A DNA stretch of 64,000 nt from Bugula neritina. Lineage: Eukaryota; Bryozoa; Gymnolaemata; Cheilostomatida; Bugulidae. The DNA is taken from the NCBI GenBank assembly GCA_964035545.1, contig OZ037765.1, positions 31,091,504 through 31,155,503 of the forward strand, read 5' to 3'. The notes beneath the pieces were generated by a model that saw only the letters and a program-made list of their open reading frames with translations, did not search any database and was not told the origin of the DNA. Below, one piece after another: positions 12,601 to 23,700 of the stretch (positions within the stretch are counted from its first letter, which is position 1; every line of letters starts with the position of its first letter). The translations under genes were made by a program, and so were the position numbers.

Positions 12601-15600
12601 CAAAAACAACTGGACTTTGTTTTTTGCTGTCACCACATGGAATAGTTTACATCCTGGTAGTTGTCATTATGATTACCCTGTTTTATGTATTTAGTCAGTG
12701 TCACTGTTAAGGGGGGGGGGGGCACAACCTTCCCCGCAATGGCAAACTGGTAACTCAAGCTAATGACTGTATGATGGGTGTTTAGGTGTCGGAAGCTCAT
12801 GCAGGCGGGGCTTCCGGAGCTTTTACAGGAAGTCCAAGAGAGTTTCCGGGGATGTTGAAAAAGTTGCTGCTTAACCCAACGTTTATTTTTGTGTCCGTGG
12901 CTGGTACAATGGAAGGTTAGTTCCACCTCGTCTCTTATATGTAGTCACTGTGTTAGTATTACCTTGTATCTTACATGTAGTCACTGTGTTAGTATTACCT
13001 TGTATCTTATATGTAGTCACTGTGTTAACTCTACCTTGTATCTTATATGTAGTCACTGTGTTAACTCTACCTTGTATCTTACATGTAGTCACTGTGTTAA
13101 CTCTACCTTGTATCTTATATGTAGTCACTGTGTTAACTCTACCTTGTATCTTACATGTAGTCACTGTGTTAACTCTACCTTGTATCTTATATGTAGTCAC
13201 ATGTGGTGTGGCATGTTTCAGGCCTCATACTCAGTGGCTTTGCTACGTTTGGACCCAAGTTTGTCCAGAACCAGTTCTCTGTATCTGCTGGTAAAGCTTC
13301 TCTCATTGTTGGTAAGTTTGTCTGTCTGTGTGTCCACAGCTAGTTACTTGCATCTGTTACCTGCCCGTTGATGAACTAATTGAACAAGTTTAACAAACAA
13401 GTTGTTCTGTGCTGTATATTATTTCAGGTGGTTGGTCACTTACAGTAAAAATACTTGAAGTCTCAAGTATTTGTTTATTATTCGATGATTCATAGCTGAA
13501 GGTTTTGCATATTCTAGAAATTTTCTGCTTTTTAATATTCAACACTATAATTCTGTACAACATTTATATGTATATGAATATATAATTATATATCTACTGT
13601 TAGATTTTAGTCTGTTTTGTCTATTAATTGCTGACAAGCTGTTGTTACTTGTCACTTCTGGCCGGGTGTTACACACTAAAGTTTGTCACTTTGAACAGGT
13701 GCTATAGCAGTGCCAGCTGGCGGCGGAGGGACGTTCTTTGGTGGTTGGATTATTAAACACAAAGACCTGAAGTTAAAGAGTATTGTAAAACTGTGTGCTG
13801 TGTTTGCAGCCATATCCTTCTTCCTATGCCTAGGCTATCTCATACAGTGTAACAGCTCCAAGTTTGCTGGAGTTAACCACCCCTACATGGGCGAGTAAGT
13901 CTTACCAACAATGTGTGTGTTGACTGAGTTTTTAGATAAAATTTAGTCATTTTATTGTAATTACAGCTGTTGAAGCTTATGTCAGTTGAGGAAGTATAGA
14001 TTAGAAGTCCATTTTTATTATCACGCCCTGTACATGCTGACTATATGTGCTGCCTGCAGGTCTACTATAAGTCTGAACGCCACGTGCAATGCCGGCTGTT
14101 TCTGCTCACCCACCATGTACAACCCCGTGTGTGGAGCTGACCAAGTCATCTACTACTCTCCCTGCCACGCTGGCTGCACTGGAGCCGGCATTTCTATACC
14201 CTCAGAAGGCAAGGTTAGGCGGCATTTCCACCCTTTCTTTTACATGTTTTGTACACAGTTTAGGGCTATATCTTTTCTATATGGTTTATGCTCTTCTTAA
14301 TCCTCTTTGGTTTACTGGTTTAACCTTTTCTATTGGTGATAGGACACAGCGAAGGTAACTAGCCATTGTCCTGTACTTACTGCACCCTCTGTATAAGATT
14401 AGTAACTGCTATTGCTTGCTTGGCCACTAGCACTTGTAGTAACTCTACTGGTAATATTGTGCTACTAATACTAATACCTATCTACCTGTTGGTAATATTA
14501 CTGCTAATAAATATATTATTGCTAATACTACTATTAATTTTTCTACTACCAATACTACTAAAAACACTACTATTAATACTACTAATACTAATTTGACTAA
14601 TACTTCTACTACTAATACTAATACTAATTTGACTAATACTTCTACTACTAATACTAATACTAATATGACTAATGCTTCTAATACTTCTAATACTAATACT
14701 ACTAATACTAATACTACTACTTCTACTACTAATACTAATATTACTAATACTAATACTACTAATACTTCTACTACTAATGCTATTGCAGCAAATTTTGTAA
14801 TGTGTGCTACTGCGATGTTTTAGTTAGCTTCCAGCAACACCTACACTGGCCAACATTTGTTCAGCCTGCATTCTATCTGCTTAATAATTAAAATATTGTC
14901 ATAACAATTCTCATATTTCTACACATATGGTTGACTGGGTGACCCAATATTTATGTAAAATAATCTTTCATATGATTGTAGCAATAATAACATTGTTCTA
15001 GTATTCATATTTAAGGGCGTTTCTGCTGCCCCTACCTTCATGTGTTTATATCTGTTTGCTTACAAGTAGTGTAATCAGTTTAATTGAGTTTGCATTAAAA
15101 GTGTGTTAAGTGCTCTGTCAGGGGGAGGGAGGTGCTGGGATTGCTTTTCTTTCAGCTACAAGGAATGTCCATTAAGAACTGACTTTTTTAGGGATTCATG
15201 TTTTCCTGTATGCAGTATTTTAGCTGTTTAAATGATGAAAAACACCATAAAGCTCAATTTATTAGCTTAAAAATGTTTAACTTGATTTTATGGAAGAAAT
15301 TGATATTAGGAAGTTACGCATGCATAAAGGTTGTTGTAACAGTCAAAGTGAGGGGGGTACATAGCACCCTCCCATACTACTCTCTACACTGACTCATGCT
15401 ACATTTACTAATGGTTTTGAGCAATTAATTATAGTTGGTGTTAATGGATCACACTAAGTGGCCTCCTTGGCTCTCATTTCCTGTTTGCCTCTTCATTCCA
15501 GAATCTAGTGCAATGATGTCTTGTAAAAAAGTATAATTGCTGCTATATTTAATACACTATATCTGGCAGTGTTGTTAAGTCCCTGTAGTGTTTTATATGT

Positions 15601-18600
15601 AAACACAGCTCACTACGTAGCTTGTTGAGTATTTAAATGATATAATGAGTTTAATGCATGTATTTAACTGATGTTATGCTACTTGATAAATAATATAATA
15701 AATTTATTAATAGCTGTTCCACTTCAGGACTGCATCACAATTAGAGTTTTAATTACTTTATAATTAGAGTAATTAGATGCCTGCTGCCCAGTTATATTTT
15801 ACTACATATGAAGGTTTTATACTATTCAGCTTTTACAATTTATCATAGTTTTGAGAATGCTTCTAGCAAGGTCATTTAAAATGGAAGACTACTCAAAAAG
15901 CTTTAAAAATTTTGAAGTTTTGACACCTTGAAGAATTGGACACCATTCCTTTTGAAGTGAAACATAAATGCTAACTTATTAACTTTACATTGAAGCCCCC
16001 ATTTCTTCTTACAACTATTACATTATCTACTTATTTACTTACATTATCTATGTACTATCTGTGACATTATTTATTTACATCAACTACTTTATATGCCTTC
16101 CTGAACTTCCTTGTTTGACATGGGAAATCTGCTAGCAGGTTGTCAAAGCTGACAATTTTTAGTTACCACAAGCAGTTGCTAAGTGATGCGCTCAACCTTT
16201 GGCCATTAGTCACCTTGTCATGCTCAGTAGCTGCATATTTAATATCAGCTACATTGCTTTACCCATTGTCTTAGCAAGTGTTTCCAAATATTCATTAACC
16301 TTGCCAACTTATGCTTGGCAAAGCTGTTCATTGAATTTGTTGATAATTTATTTTGATACATGGTTTAAGATTCTATTTCAAGTTGATATTTTATTCGACT
16401 TGTAAATAAATTGCATTATGTCTGAAAGGGTTGAGGTCTTAATAGTTGTCCGAAATATTATAGTTGTGTTGTATAAATTGTAAAATATACACCTGCTATT
16501 ACCTGTTTTTGCTGAACCACAAATGTGCGTGTATCACACTGTGCTTTGCTTGTATTACACTGTGCTTGTATTACACTGTGCTTTGCTTGTATTACACTGT
16601 GCTTGTATCACACTGTGCCGTGTATTACACTGTGCCTGTATTACACTGTGCTTGTATTACACTGTGCTTGTATTACACTGTGCTTGTATTACACTGTGCT
16701 TGTATTACACTGTACTGTGTATTACAGTTGTATGCGAACTGCTCGTGTATCGAGGACAAGTATGTACTGGATGTGGGGGCAGGCAGTCAAGTTCAGGAGG
16801 GTCAGTGTACTAGCAGCTGTCAGCTCTTGCCTGTATTCCTCCTTTTCTTCTTCGGAGTTACTGTGTTTACATTTCTAGCCAGCATACCTGCTCTGTCTGC
16901 CATACTACGGTGAGTTCTTCAACCTGCTGTCTATTGTCATCATGTGACACACTTTGTACTGCAATGGGACAGTTAGTTTTAAGTTCCTGGTAAACAGGTG
17001 TGTCATGTCCAACACAATATTTCTACTCATTGTAATATTTGCAAAGCTTACTCTGTAAGTTTTCTTTCTAACTTTACTGGGATTTTTGTATTTATATAAT
17101 TTGCTGAAAGTATTTGTCTCAACATCAGAAAAGCATCTTGATATTAGCAGTAAGTGGATATATTATATGACTCATCTGCATTCAGTAATGTATATATAAA
17201 CCCTGTATATTTTTATGACAATGTTATTAAAATGCAATTTATCTGTAGGAGTGTTCCTGAATATCAAAAGTCGTTTGCTCTTGGAATTCAGTGGCTAATA
17301 GTGAGAGCATTTGGTAAGCTTTCTCTACAATGATCTAAAATACAAAGACCAAGTTAGTTGTATAATATTGTATAGTGTGGAGTTATCTGATTAACTGCAA
17401 TTGAGAAGATAACTCTAAAACTAGTAGTTCACGATTCTTCTGTTTAGGCCATGCATTATGTTGTCTTTTATGACTGAACAAGTCAATTAATCAAAAGCTT
17501 AAGCTTTAATAGAAATTATTTGTTGTTGCAACATTATTCAGATAATTTGGTGTGATTCTGCCTTCTAACTAATGCAGTGATTATTGATTGTTGGTGTAAA
17601 TCGTTAAAAATCTATCAAAACTAACTATATTAGTCATTTTTATTTACTTTACGAAAGCAAATCCATACTCAAGTAATTTAACAGCTACAAGAACAATATT
17701 TAAGTGGTTTTCAAGTCTCTCAAATATAAATAACCTTGCTCATGATTCCAGTATTGCAAAGAGTGTTCGACTTTTAAAAAGGTGATTTCACTTTATAAAA
17801 CAATTTACGAGCTCACAGTGTGCAGATTGAACAGTAAGAAAAACTTTCAACTTAATACAACTCCATGTTTTAATTTCAGAGCAAGCTAATTTTAGGATCG
17901 ATAAAATTGTTTGAGAGAAATTTCTAATTATTTAAAAAAAAGTTGCAGTACATCATGACGAATAAAAAATTAACTATTTTTGCTAAATTTTGATGTGGCA
18001 TTAGCATAAAATTTTGTCCAACCTACAACTAAGTAGGATTACTGATAGTAAATAGTAAAGGGAAAGTGTATAGCAAGGTGTTTATTCCACAAAATCAAAT
18101 TTCTTAGCCTTTTATCTTGAAAGTTTATAGTATTACAGTAGATTGATGAGTTTTTCTCAGTTTTTGGAGTTGTCTTTCCGATGTTTTAAAAAGCTGGCTA
18201 TATTGCAGGCACCATACCAGCTGCTCCTATCATTGGGAGAATAATAGACTACTCATGTGTGCTCTGGCAAGATGACTGTGGAGTCAATGGTTCCTGCTAT
18301 GCTTACAATAATAAAAGAATGGGTATGTTTATCACTGCCCGTTTCACATAGCATAGCCGTAGAGTATCACACTACTGTTTCGCATAGCATAGCCCTAGAG
18401 TATTACACATAGCATAGCCTTAGGGCCTAGAGTATTACACTTGTGTATGTTGCAGGAATATACCTCATGTCAGCAGGCCTGATTGTTAAGTTCTTCTCAG
18501 TGCTATTCTTGGTGCTCACATACGTCGTCTATAAACCCCCAGAGGAGCCGAGACCAAACCCAGCTGTCCTCTCAACTGAAGTTGTATGTTAATAGAAACT

Positions 18601-19102
18601 TTCTTCTCAATCTGTATGCTGTGTGTATGTGCTGTTATAGAGCAGTAATTCTCGTTACACGGTTGTTTTCTTTATCTTGGATTACAAAAATTTCTTATGT
18701 TTGTGATAGAACTTCTGTAATTATACAGGTATTTGCGTATGATGATTGTCAAACAATTATTCCGTAGGGCCTACAGTTACTTTTACGTAAAATTGCAATA
18801 GCTTTCGAAGAAACTTGAATAGTTTTACCTAATATCTTGGTTGTGCATATAGTTAAGGTTTTGTTTTCAAAATGCATTTGTCATATTTTGATAGTGTACA
18901 GTATGAAAAGCTTAAGATTTCATGGAACTCCATTTGAGTTCAGATTACAATTATGCTCTGTATACTGCCAATACTTAATTTTTTATAAACTATTTGTTTG
19001 GAGAGAGTAGTCTATATTTACTTTGTTGTGTCGTCGTAGGATTTCATGACCACCCAAGAAGACATACGAGCTGCTGTAAATTCTGAGACCACTGAGCTCT
19101 AG
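6691..19102 (+). CDS. SLCO4A1: Organic anion transporter, SLCO4A1-like (complete, 14 coding exons, 748 aa)
   Basis: The product is a 12-TM OATP for sodium-independent uptake of organic anions (thyroid hormones and similar substrates in vertebrate SLCO4A1). Coding exons: 6691-7119, 8058-8292, 9876-10097, 11391-11493, 12115-12250, 12786-12915, 13222-13311, 13699-13894, 14060-14213, 16728-16909, 17249-17313, 18209-18322, 18456-18583, 19040-19102. Joined they give 2247 nt in frame. Diagnostic segments are ASGYDLASLVCLIPVSYFGG, LGQLLHGAGATPLYTLGVSY, the OATP signature WVGAWWIGF, PAGGGGTFFGGW, a Kazal-like extracellular loop with ten cysteines in exons 9-10, and SFALGIQWLIVRAFG. The order matches human SLCO4A1 throughout. 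The cytoplasmic N-terminus is about 130 residues, acidic and Ser-rich. A TTTCAG acceptor at 6669-6674 shows that the ATG lies in a second exon. Several introns begin or end in tandem repeats. The family is certain; the SLCO4A1 orthology is likely. Confidence 0.93.
9823..9882 (+). repeat. 30-bp tandem duplication carrying the exon 3 splice acceptor (OATP gene)
   Basis: Two identical 30-bp units occupy 9823-9852 and 9853-9882, with a diverged third copy at 9791-9820. Each complete unit contains the acceptor TATTATATTGTAG followed by ATGTATA, so the acceptor and the first exon bases are duplicated. The upstream acceptor would add ten codons in frame. Confidence 0.85.
10085..10300 (+). repeat. 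Tandem array of exon 3 end plus splice donor (OATP gene)
   Basis: The true junction CTATGTAG|GTAAGT at 10097 is followed by about eight more copies of TATGTAG|GTAAGT (one reads GTAAAT), mostly 24 bp apart with some 22-bp units. Every unit repeats the last exon bases and a near-consensus donor. The 24-bp units keep the reading frame and would encode GKYTSLYV per unit. Confidence 0.92.
12283..12380 (+). repeat. About 22-bp tandem repeat near exon 5 donor (OATP gene)
   Basis: Four to five imperfect copies contain GTACCATGTGACAAGTTAT. They start about 30 bp inside the intron that follows the exon ending at 12250. Confidence 0.8.
12916..13200 (+). repeat. 36-bp tandem repeat beginning exactly at the exon 6 donor (OATP gene)
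   Basis: Eight units, the last incomplete, fill nearly all of the 306-bp intron 12916-13221. The first unit starts at the splice donor GTTAGT. Units 2 and 3 also begin GTTAGT, and later units begin GTTAAC. Each unit ends TATGTAGTCACTGT or CATGTAGTCACTGT. Confidence 0.92.
14440..14790 (+). repeat. ACTAATACT-type microsatellite in an OATP intron
   Basis: About 350 bp of imperfect trinucleotide and hexanucleotide repeats (ACT, AAT, TCT mixtures such as ACTAATACTAAT) lie in the intron between exons 9 and 10. The long open frames here are a by-product of the repeat and do not represent genes. Confidence 0.85.
16523..16727 (+). repeat. 16-bp tandem repeat abutting the exon 10 acceptor (OATP gene)
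   Basis: About twelve copies of TTGTATTACACTGTGC, some shortened, run directly into the acceptor. The last unit reads TGTATTACAG|TTG, so the functional AG lies at the position occupied by AC in the other units. The open frames seen across this array are repeat artefacts. Confidence 0.88.
18340..18445 (+). repeat. CATAGCATAGCC repeat filling a short OATP intron
   Basis: The 133-bp intron 18323-18455 holds three imperfect copies of a unit containing CATAGCATAGCC and TAGAGTATTACAC. The repeat makes up most of the intron between its donor GTATGT and acceptor TGTTGCAG. Confidence 0.75.
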
Positions 19103-19315
19103 CCGAGCGCCGCAGTACCTCTAGACTATCTACTGTTTATGTTATACTATGCATGCTACAGAATGGTGCTCTACCGGCTAACCTTGGCCCTTCACTACTT
19201 CAGCCTTTAGCCCTCGCAGAATGGCTGCTCTGATATATTATTGTTAAGTTTGTTAAAGTTATATTTTAGCTATTTCATTTAAAATACTCTAAATATTATA
19301 TATTGAGATATATAT

Positions 19316-19321
19316 AATAAA
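19316..19321 (+). other. Polyadenylation signal AATAAA of the SLCO4A1-like gene
   Basis: A canonical AATAAA lies about 214 bp after the TAG at 19100-19102, in AT-rich sequence. It is the first good signal after the stop codon. Confidence 0.6.
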
Positions 19322-20640
19322 TCTTTACTTTTTATTAAATTATGTAATTAATTGTTATACTCAATTTATGCATGAAGTTGTCCACTCATTACTTGCCATG
19401 ACTATTGTATTCATTTACCATGCAAATACTCTATGCTTCAGTTAGCTAATGGCACAAGCTGAGCTACTATAAATCTTTAATCATGCTGCGTTTTCAGTAG
19501 CATAGCTGAATTCGGAAAAGTATTGATGATTTAAATTGGGAACACTGGTATATTAAAAGGAAAGTACTTTTTTATAGAATGTAATACCTGTTACATTGCA
19601 TGTTGGATTTTTGGCCATATTGTTGTTTTTAAAGAGACTAAATGCCAACTTCCATATTTTAGCTGCTATCTTGATTTAAATTTTCTCAAAAGCTTCCCGT
19701 GTAAGCTATGCGTCTCATCCTTTTCTTGATCCCATATTTTCATAACATTGGTTATAGTAAAATATTTAGATAGAATTTTTCCAAATGAAGTCTTTGGAAA
19801 TGCTGTTGTATATTTTGAGCAGTACTGTTATTGTATATAGTGTTCATTTTATTGTTGTTATATAAATCAAATGCCATTATTGTTTCTATGAAAAAAATCG
19901 TGCTGTTGCGTTTTTATTTTTACATTTGTCACTTGATCTGTTGTTTTTTGCCGGTTTTTCTTGTCAGTTTTTAAATTCTAATAATGCTGCTCAAGTCATT
20001 TGAGTTCATAATAAACTGTTTCTAAATCTATAAAAGAGTAAATTATAAATAAACAAGATAATAAATCATGGGTTTCAACTTTCTATAATAGTACACAAGG
20101 TAAGTATCAGTCGGAAATTATTTTATATAGATATTTTTAAGTTGTCACTCACGTTGAGCAAATGCCCAGATATACTAAAAAAAGTTTTGGCCCAATAGAA
20201 CAATGTTAAAACTACATGCAGGATAGGTTATATTACATGGTATAATCAAACTTTGATGCATGGTTTACAGTAGCTGCATTTACAAAACTTAGAATTAAAA
20301 TGCTGTACATAAAGAACATAAAATTTTGAATAATTCATTCAAGTGTGGACAGTTTTCAAAACTTTATGCTACCAGTTGAGCCAGGTGTTTGAATTAGCTA
20401 TTGAATCCCATATTTTACTAATGGTTTTGTTGGACCTCAAAATAACTTTTACTCCGTAATATTGATAATCTTAATCTAATTAGCAATTTATATATTTGTA
20501 CAATATAATACAGAAACTATTTACAAAAAAATGGGGATAAAATTTTAGCGGCACTGCTTCTTCAGCAGTTAATACAATAATGATCACTTAAAAAGGTGCA
20601 AAATTCAATTTAGCAACATCAAATTAATATCCTTAAACTA

Positions 20641-20646
20641 TTTATT
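20641..20646 (-). other. Polyadenylation signal of the Smoothened gene
   Basis: TTTATT on the plus strand reads AATAAA on the coding strand, 69 bp after the stop codon at 20715-20717. The remaining sequence between the two convergent genes (19322-20640) is AT-rich, and I see no gene in it. Confidence 0.5.
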
Positions 20647-20714
20647 TTAGAGTATAATACTCTGTAGTGTACAAATTTGCCTATTCTTTAAAGGTTATTG
20701 AGGGAATTTTGTCA

Positions 20715-23700
20715 TTACAAAGATATATCGCTAAGTTCATCTTCCGCATCATTAAGAGCTCCGTTTACATACGCAGTGTTAGGTGTTTGGAGTTGTCTAC
20801 TCCTCCCACTGACTTTCCTACTGGAAGGTCTGCTATGATGGAGTGACGCAGAGTTTTTAACGCTTTTTACCTTCTCAGTGGAATGCTGACTAGGCAGCAG
20901 TGAGCTGGCTGTGAACATGGAGTACGTTGCCAGAGTCAGCTGTTCCAGCTGCGCAGTGTTAGTTAGACCAGCAGCTATAGAACTGTTAACACTACTTCGT
21001 CTGCTACTAGACACTGCATACTGTTCTGCTGGATCTTCGCACTCAAAACTTATATTGTGTGCAGAGGCATCGCTTATGCCTGTTGTCGAGGCATCACTTA
21101 GTCTCCGGTGTATGTGAGCTTTCACTTTGTCCATGCTAGTTCGACTAAGACCACTTCCACTCCTGAAGGAATAATACGAGTTTGAGTTGCACATATTAAC
21201 ACCGGAGTGGTTGCAACTGAGCAATATTATATATTAAAATAAATTTTAAACTCAGGTATATCAAGGATATAGTAGATAGTTACCCAGGCTAAAACTGAAA
21301 TAAAGGCAAAGTTACAGTTTTCTCAAATAGCAAGAGTTCTATCAAAACTTTATAGCATAAACTGACCATAAAATAAAACAATTTTGTTTCAAACCAGAAG
21401 TTAACAATGATAAGGCTGAATAAAACTCTACATCTAACATCTAGCAACCTCTTCAGCCGCTCAAAATGTATTAATAGGATAGATCAGAGCTTTCACCTTT
21501 TAGCATTGAAAGCAGCAATGTCAGCAGCAGTGACTCTGCCCGAATCCCTATGATCTCTACGCTGCCTACCACCCTTCCGTCTCCTCCTCTTTATAGCCTC
21601 AGCTCCACTCAACTGAGAATCAATAGATGCCCGTCTCGACGCTATTATAGATGATATGTCTACAGCAAAGGAACACAATCGTTAGAAGTTTATTCTGTGT
21701 GGAGTCACAGGTAACTGCAATATGAACTCATTAGTATACTAGTACTCCTAAATTATAATGCTATTCTTGATAGACATGCAAATTCAAATTTCCCAAATTA
21801 TTTTTTTATTTTTCTAGGTTAAACTATTCTGTATTAACTCATTCATGCATAACCACATATATGGTACTACCTTACATATATTATAATATAATAACCTATA
21901 TATAATACAACATATGTAATATAATATAATGCAATACAATATAAATTATAAAGTGAGATAACATATGTAATATAATATATGAAGATAATATAATGTAATA
22001 TAATATAATATACAGTAAAGCATGTGTTCACCAACCAGAGTCTGAGTATCTTCTAAGTGTACCGGCTACAGGAAGTGCAACGCCTCCTCGTCTTCGTACT
22101 AGGTTCGGCATTGCCTGCACCCAGTCAGATGACACATCTTGGGAGTTATAGCTGTCCATTTCAAGTTTCATGCCTGAAATAGACCTTATAAGGAATACAA
22201 AGAGTTTTATAATGCACACACAAAAATTTAAAGCAGTTTCTTTTATGGAAAGCTCAACAAACCTAGCTAAACATATTTTCAAACGCATGAGACTATTAAA
22301 GCAAGGGATGTGATGTATGTCATAGACCCACCAAGAGGATCGTCGTGAGACGTGTGGAAGTCTAATGATAACTTCCTTCCTTTTTTCTGCTGATTTTTCT
22401 GAAAAGCTAAGGCTATCATTCTATGTTTGCTCTTAAGTTTTACAGGCTTATTGGTTGGCATAGAAAGCAGTCTGAAGAGAGAGAAACAGTTGTCATAGTC
22501 GGCAGTCATTTGAGAGCATTTTAATTATATATATACTATTTTATTATATACTATTTTATTATATACTATTTTATTATATACTATTTTATTATATATTATT
22601 TCATTATAATTATAATATTTTATTATATATTATTTTATTATATATTATTTTATTATATACTATTTTATTATATATTATTTTATTATATAATATTTTATTA
22701 TATGTGAGATAGAGATGTCACTGCTAATGAGGCTGTGTATTGATGACACTGAATTTGAAGTATAAGCTATGATTAGGTATAAGCTATGACTAAAATACTT
22801 CTGAATGAAATGGTGAAAAGAGTTTTATTATAGATTAAATTTGAAAAAGCACCGATGTTACTAAACTAAAATAGTGACGTTTTGTCAATATAAATTTCTT
22901 ACTTTCTAAAAAACCTTAGCCATGTTTCCTTGCTGGCTTTAGTCCAACTCCACGAGCTCATCATAATCCCAGCCCCAAAGTAGGAGAATATATTCAGGTA
23001 TATAGTGGCTAGATTTGGTCTGTCTTTAAACTCACAAGTTGTATCATCATCCTGACGCAAGTCAAACTTGGCACTGGCTTTACAACTACAAACAGTCCAA
23101 TTATTACTAATAGTATACATGATGATTCCTCTATAGTTAATTGAGTTCAGTGATGACAATATTATGCAGTATTCTATAAAGGAATGTTTATGCAATCTCT
23201 TTAAAAAAACACGATTCATAATGAACTCGTATAATATAGTAGTCTAAATCTATTTTTGCATACAAGATAATTTTGTTGACTATTTCAGTTTTGTTTTAAA
23301 TAAACGGAATGAGGGCGATAATTTAGCATTATTGTCAACTTTTGGAGTTACCTTTTCTTAAAATAATAAAATTATTGTGCCTACAGCTGAATTATCTTGG
23401 TAAATTATTATACCCATACTACTTTTAGAAAATATTTATGTTTCATTTAAAATGTTTTCAATAGACCTCTAAGGTTGACGGCTACTTACATAGTATAAGT
23501 TTTAAAGCTTTTCTCCCAGAGATCTTTATGATTGAAATCATAGATATGAATAATCAATGTAAGAGTGACAAATATAAATGCCAGAGTTGAAAATATACCT
23601 GAAAGAGAAAACAATACAACATATTATAATGAGTAGACAATATTTAATTGATAAAATATAAGAACTACCCTCATGTACACAACAAAAAGTTTGTTTAAAA

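Noticed and set aside
12883-13371. Long open frames on both strands across the 36-bp repeat
   Set aside because: They are produced by a tandem repeat whose length is a multiple of three; the true coding exons 12786-12915 and 13222-13311 read through other frames.
14366-14823. Leu/Ile-rich and Asn/Thr-rich open frames
   Set aside because: They come from the ACTAATACT microsatellite inside an OATP intron.
16464-16913. Three overlapping open frames with repeated CITLCLYYTV-like peptides
   Set aside because: They are translations of the 16-bp intronic repeat; only 16728-16909 is a conserved OATP exon.
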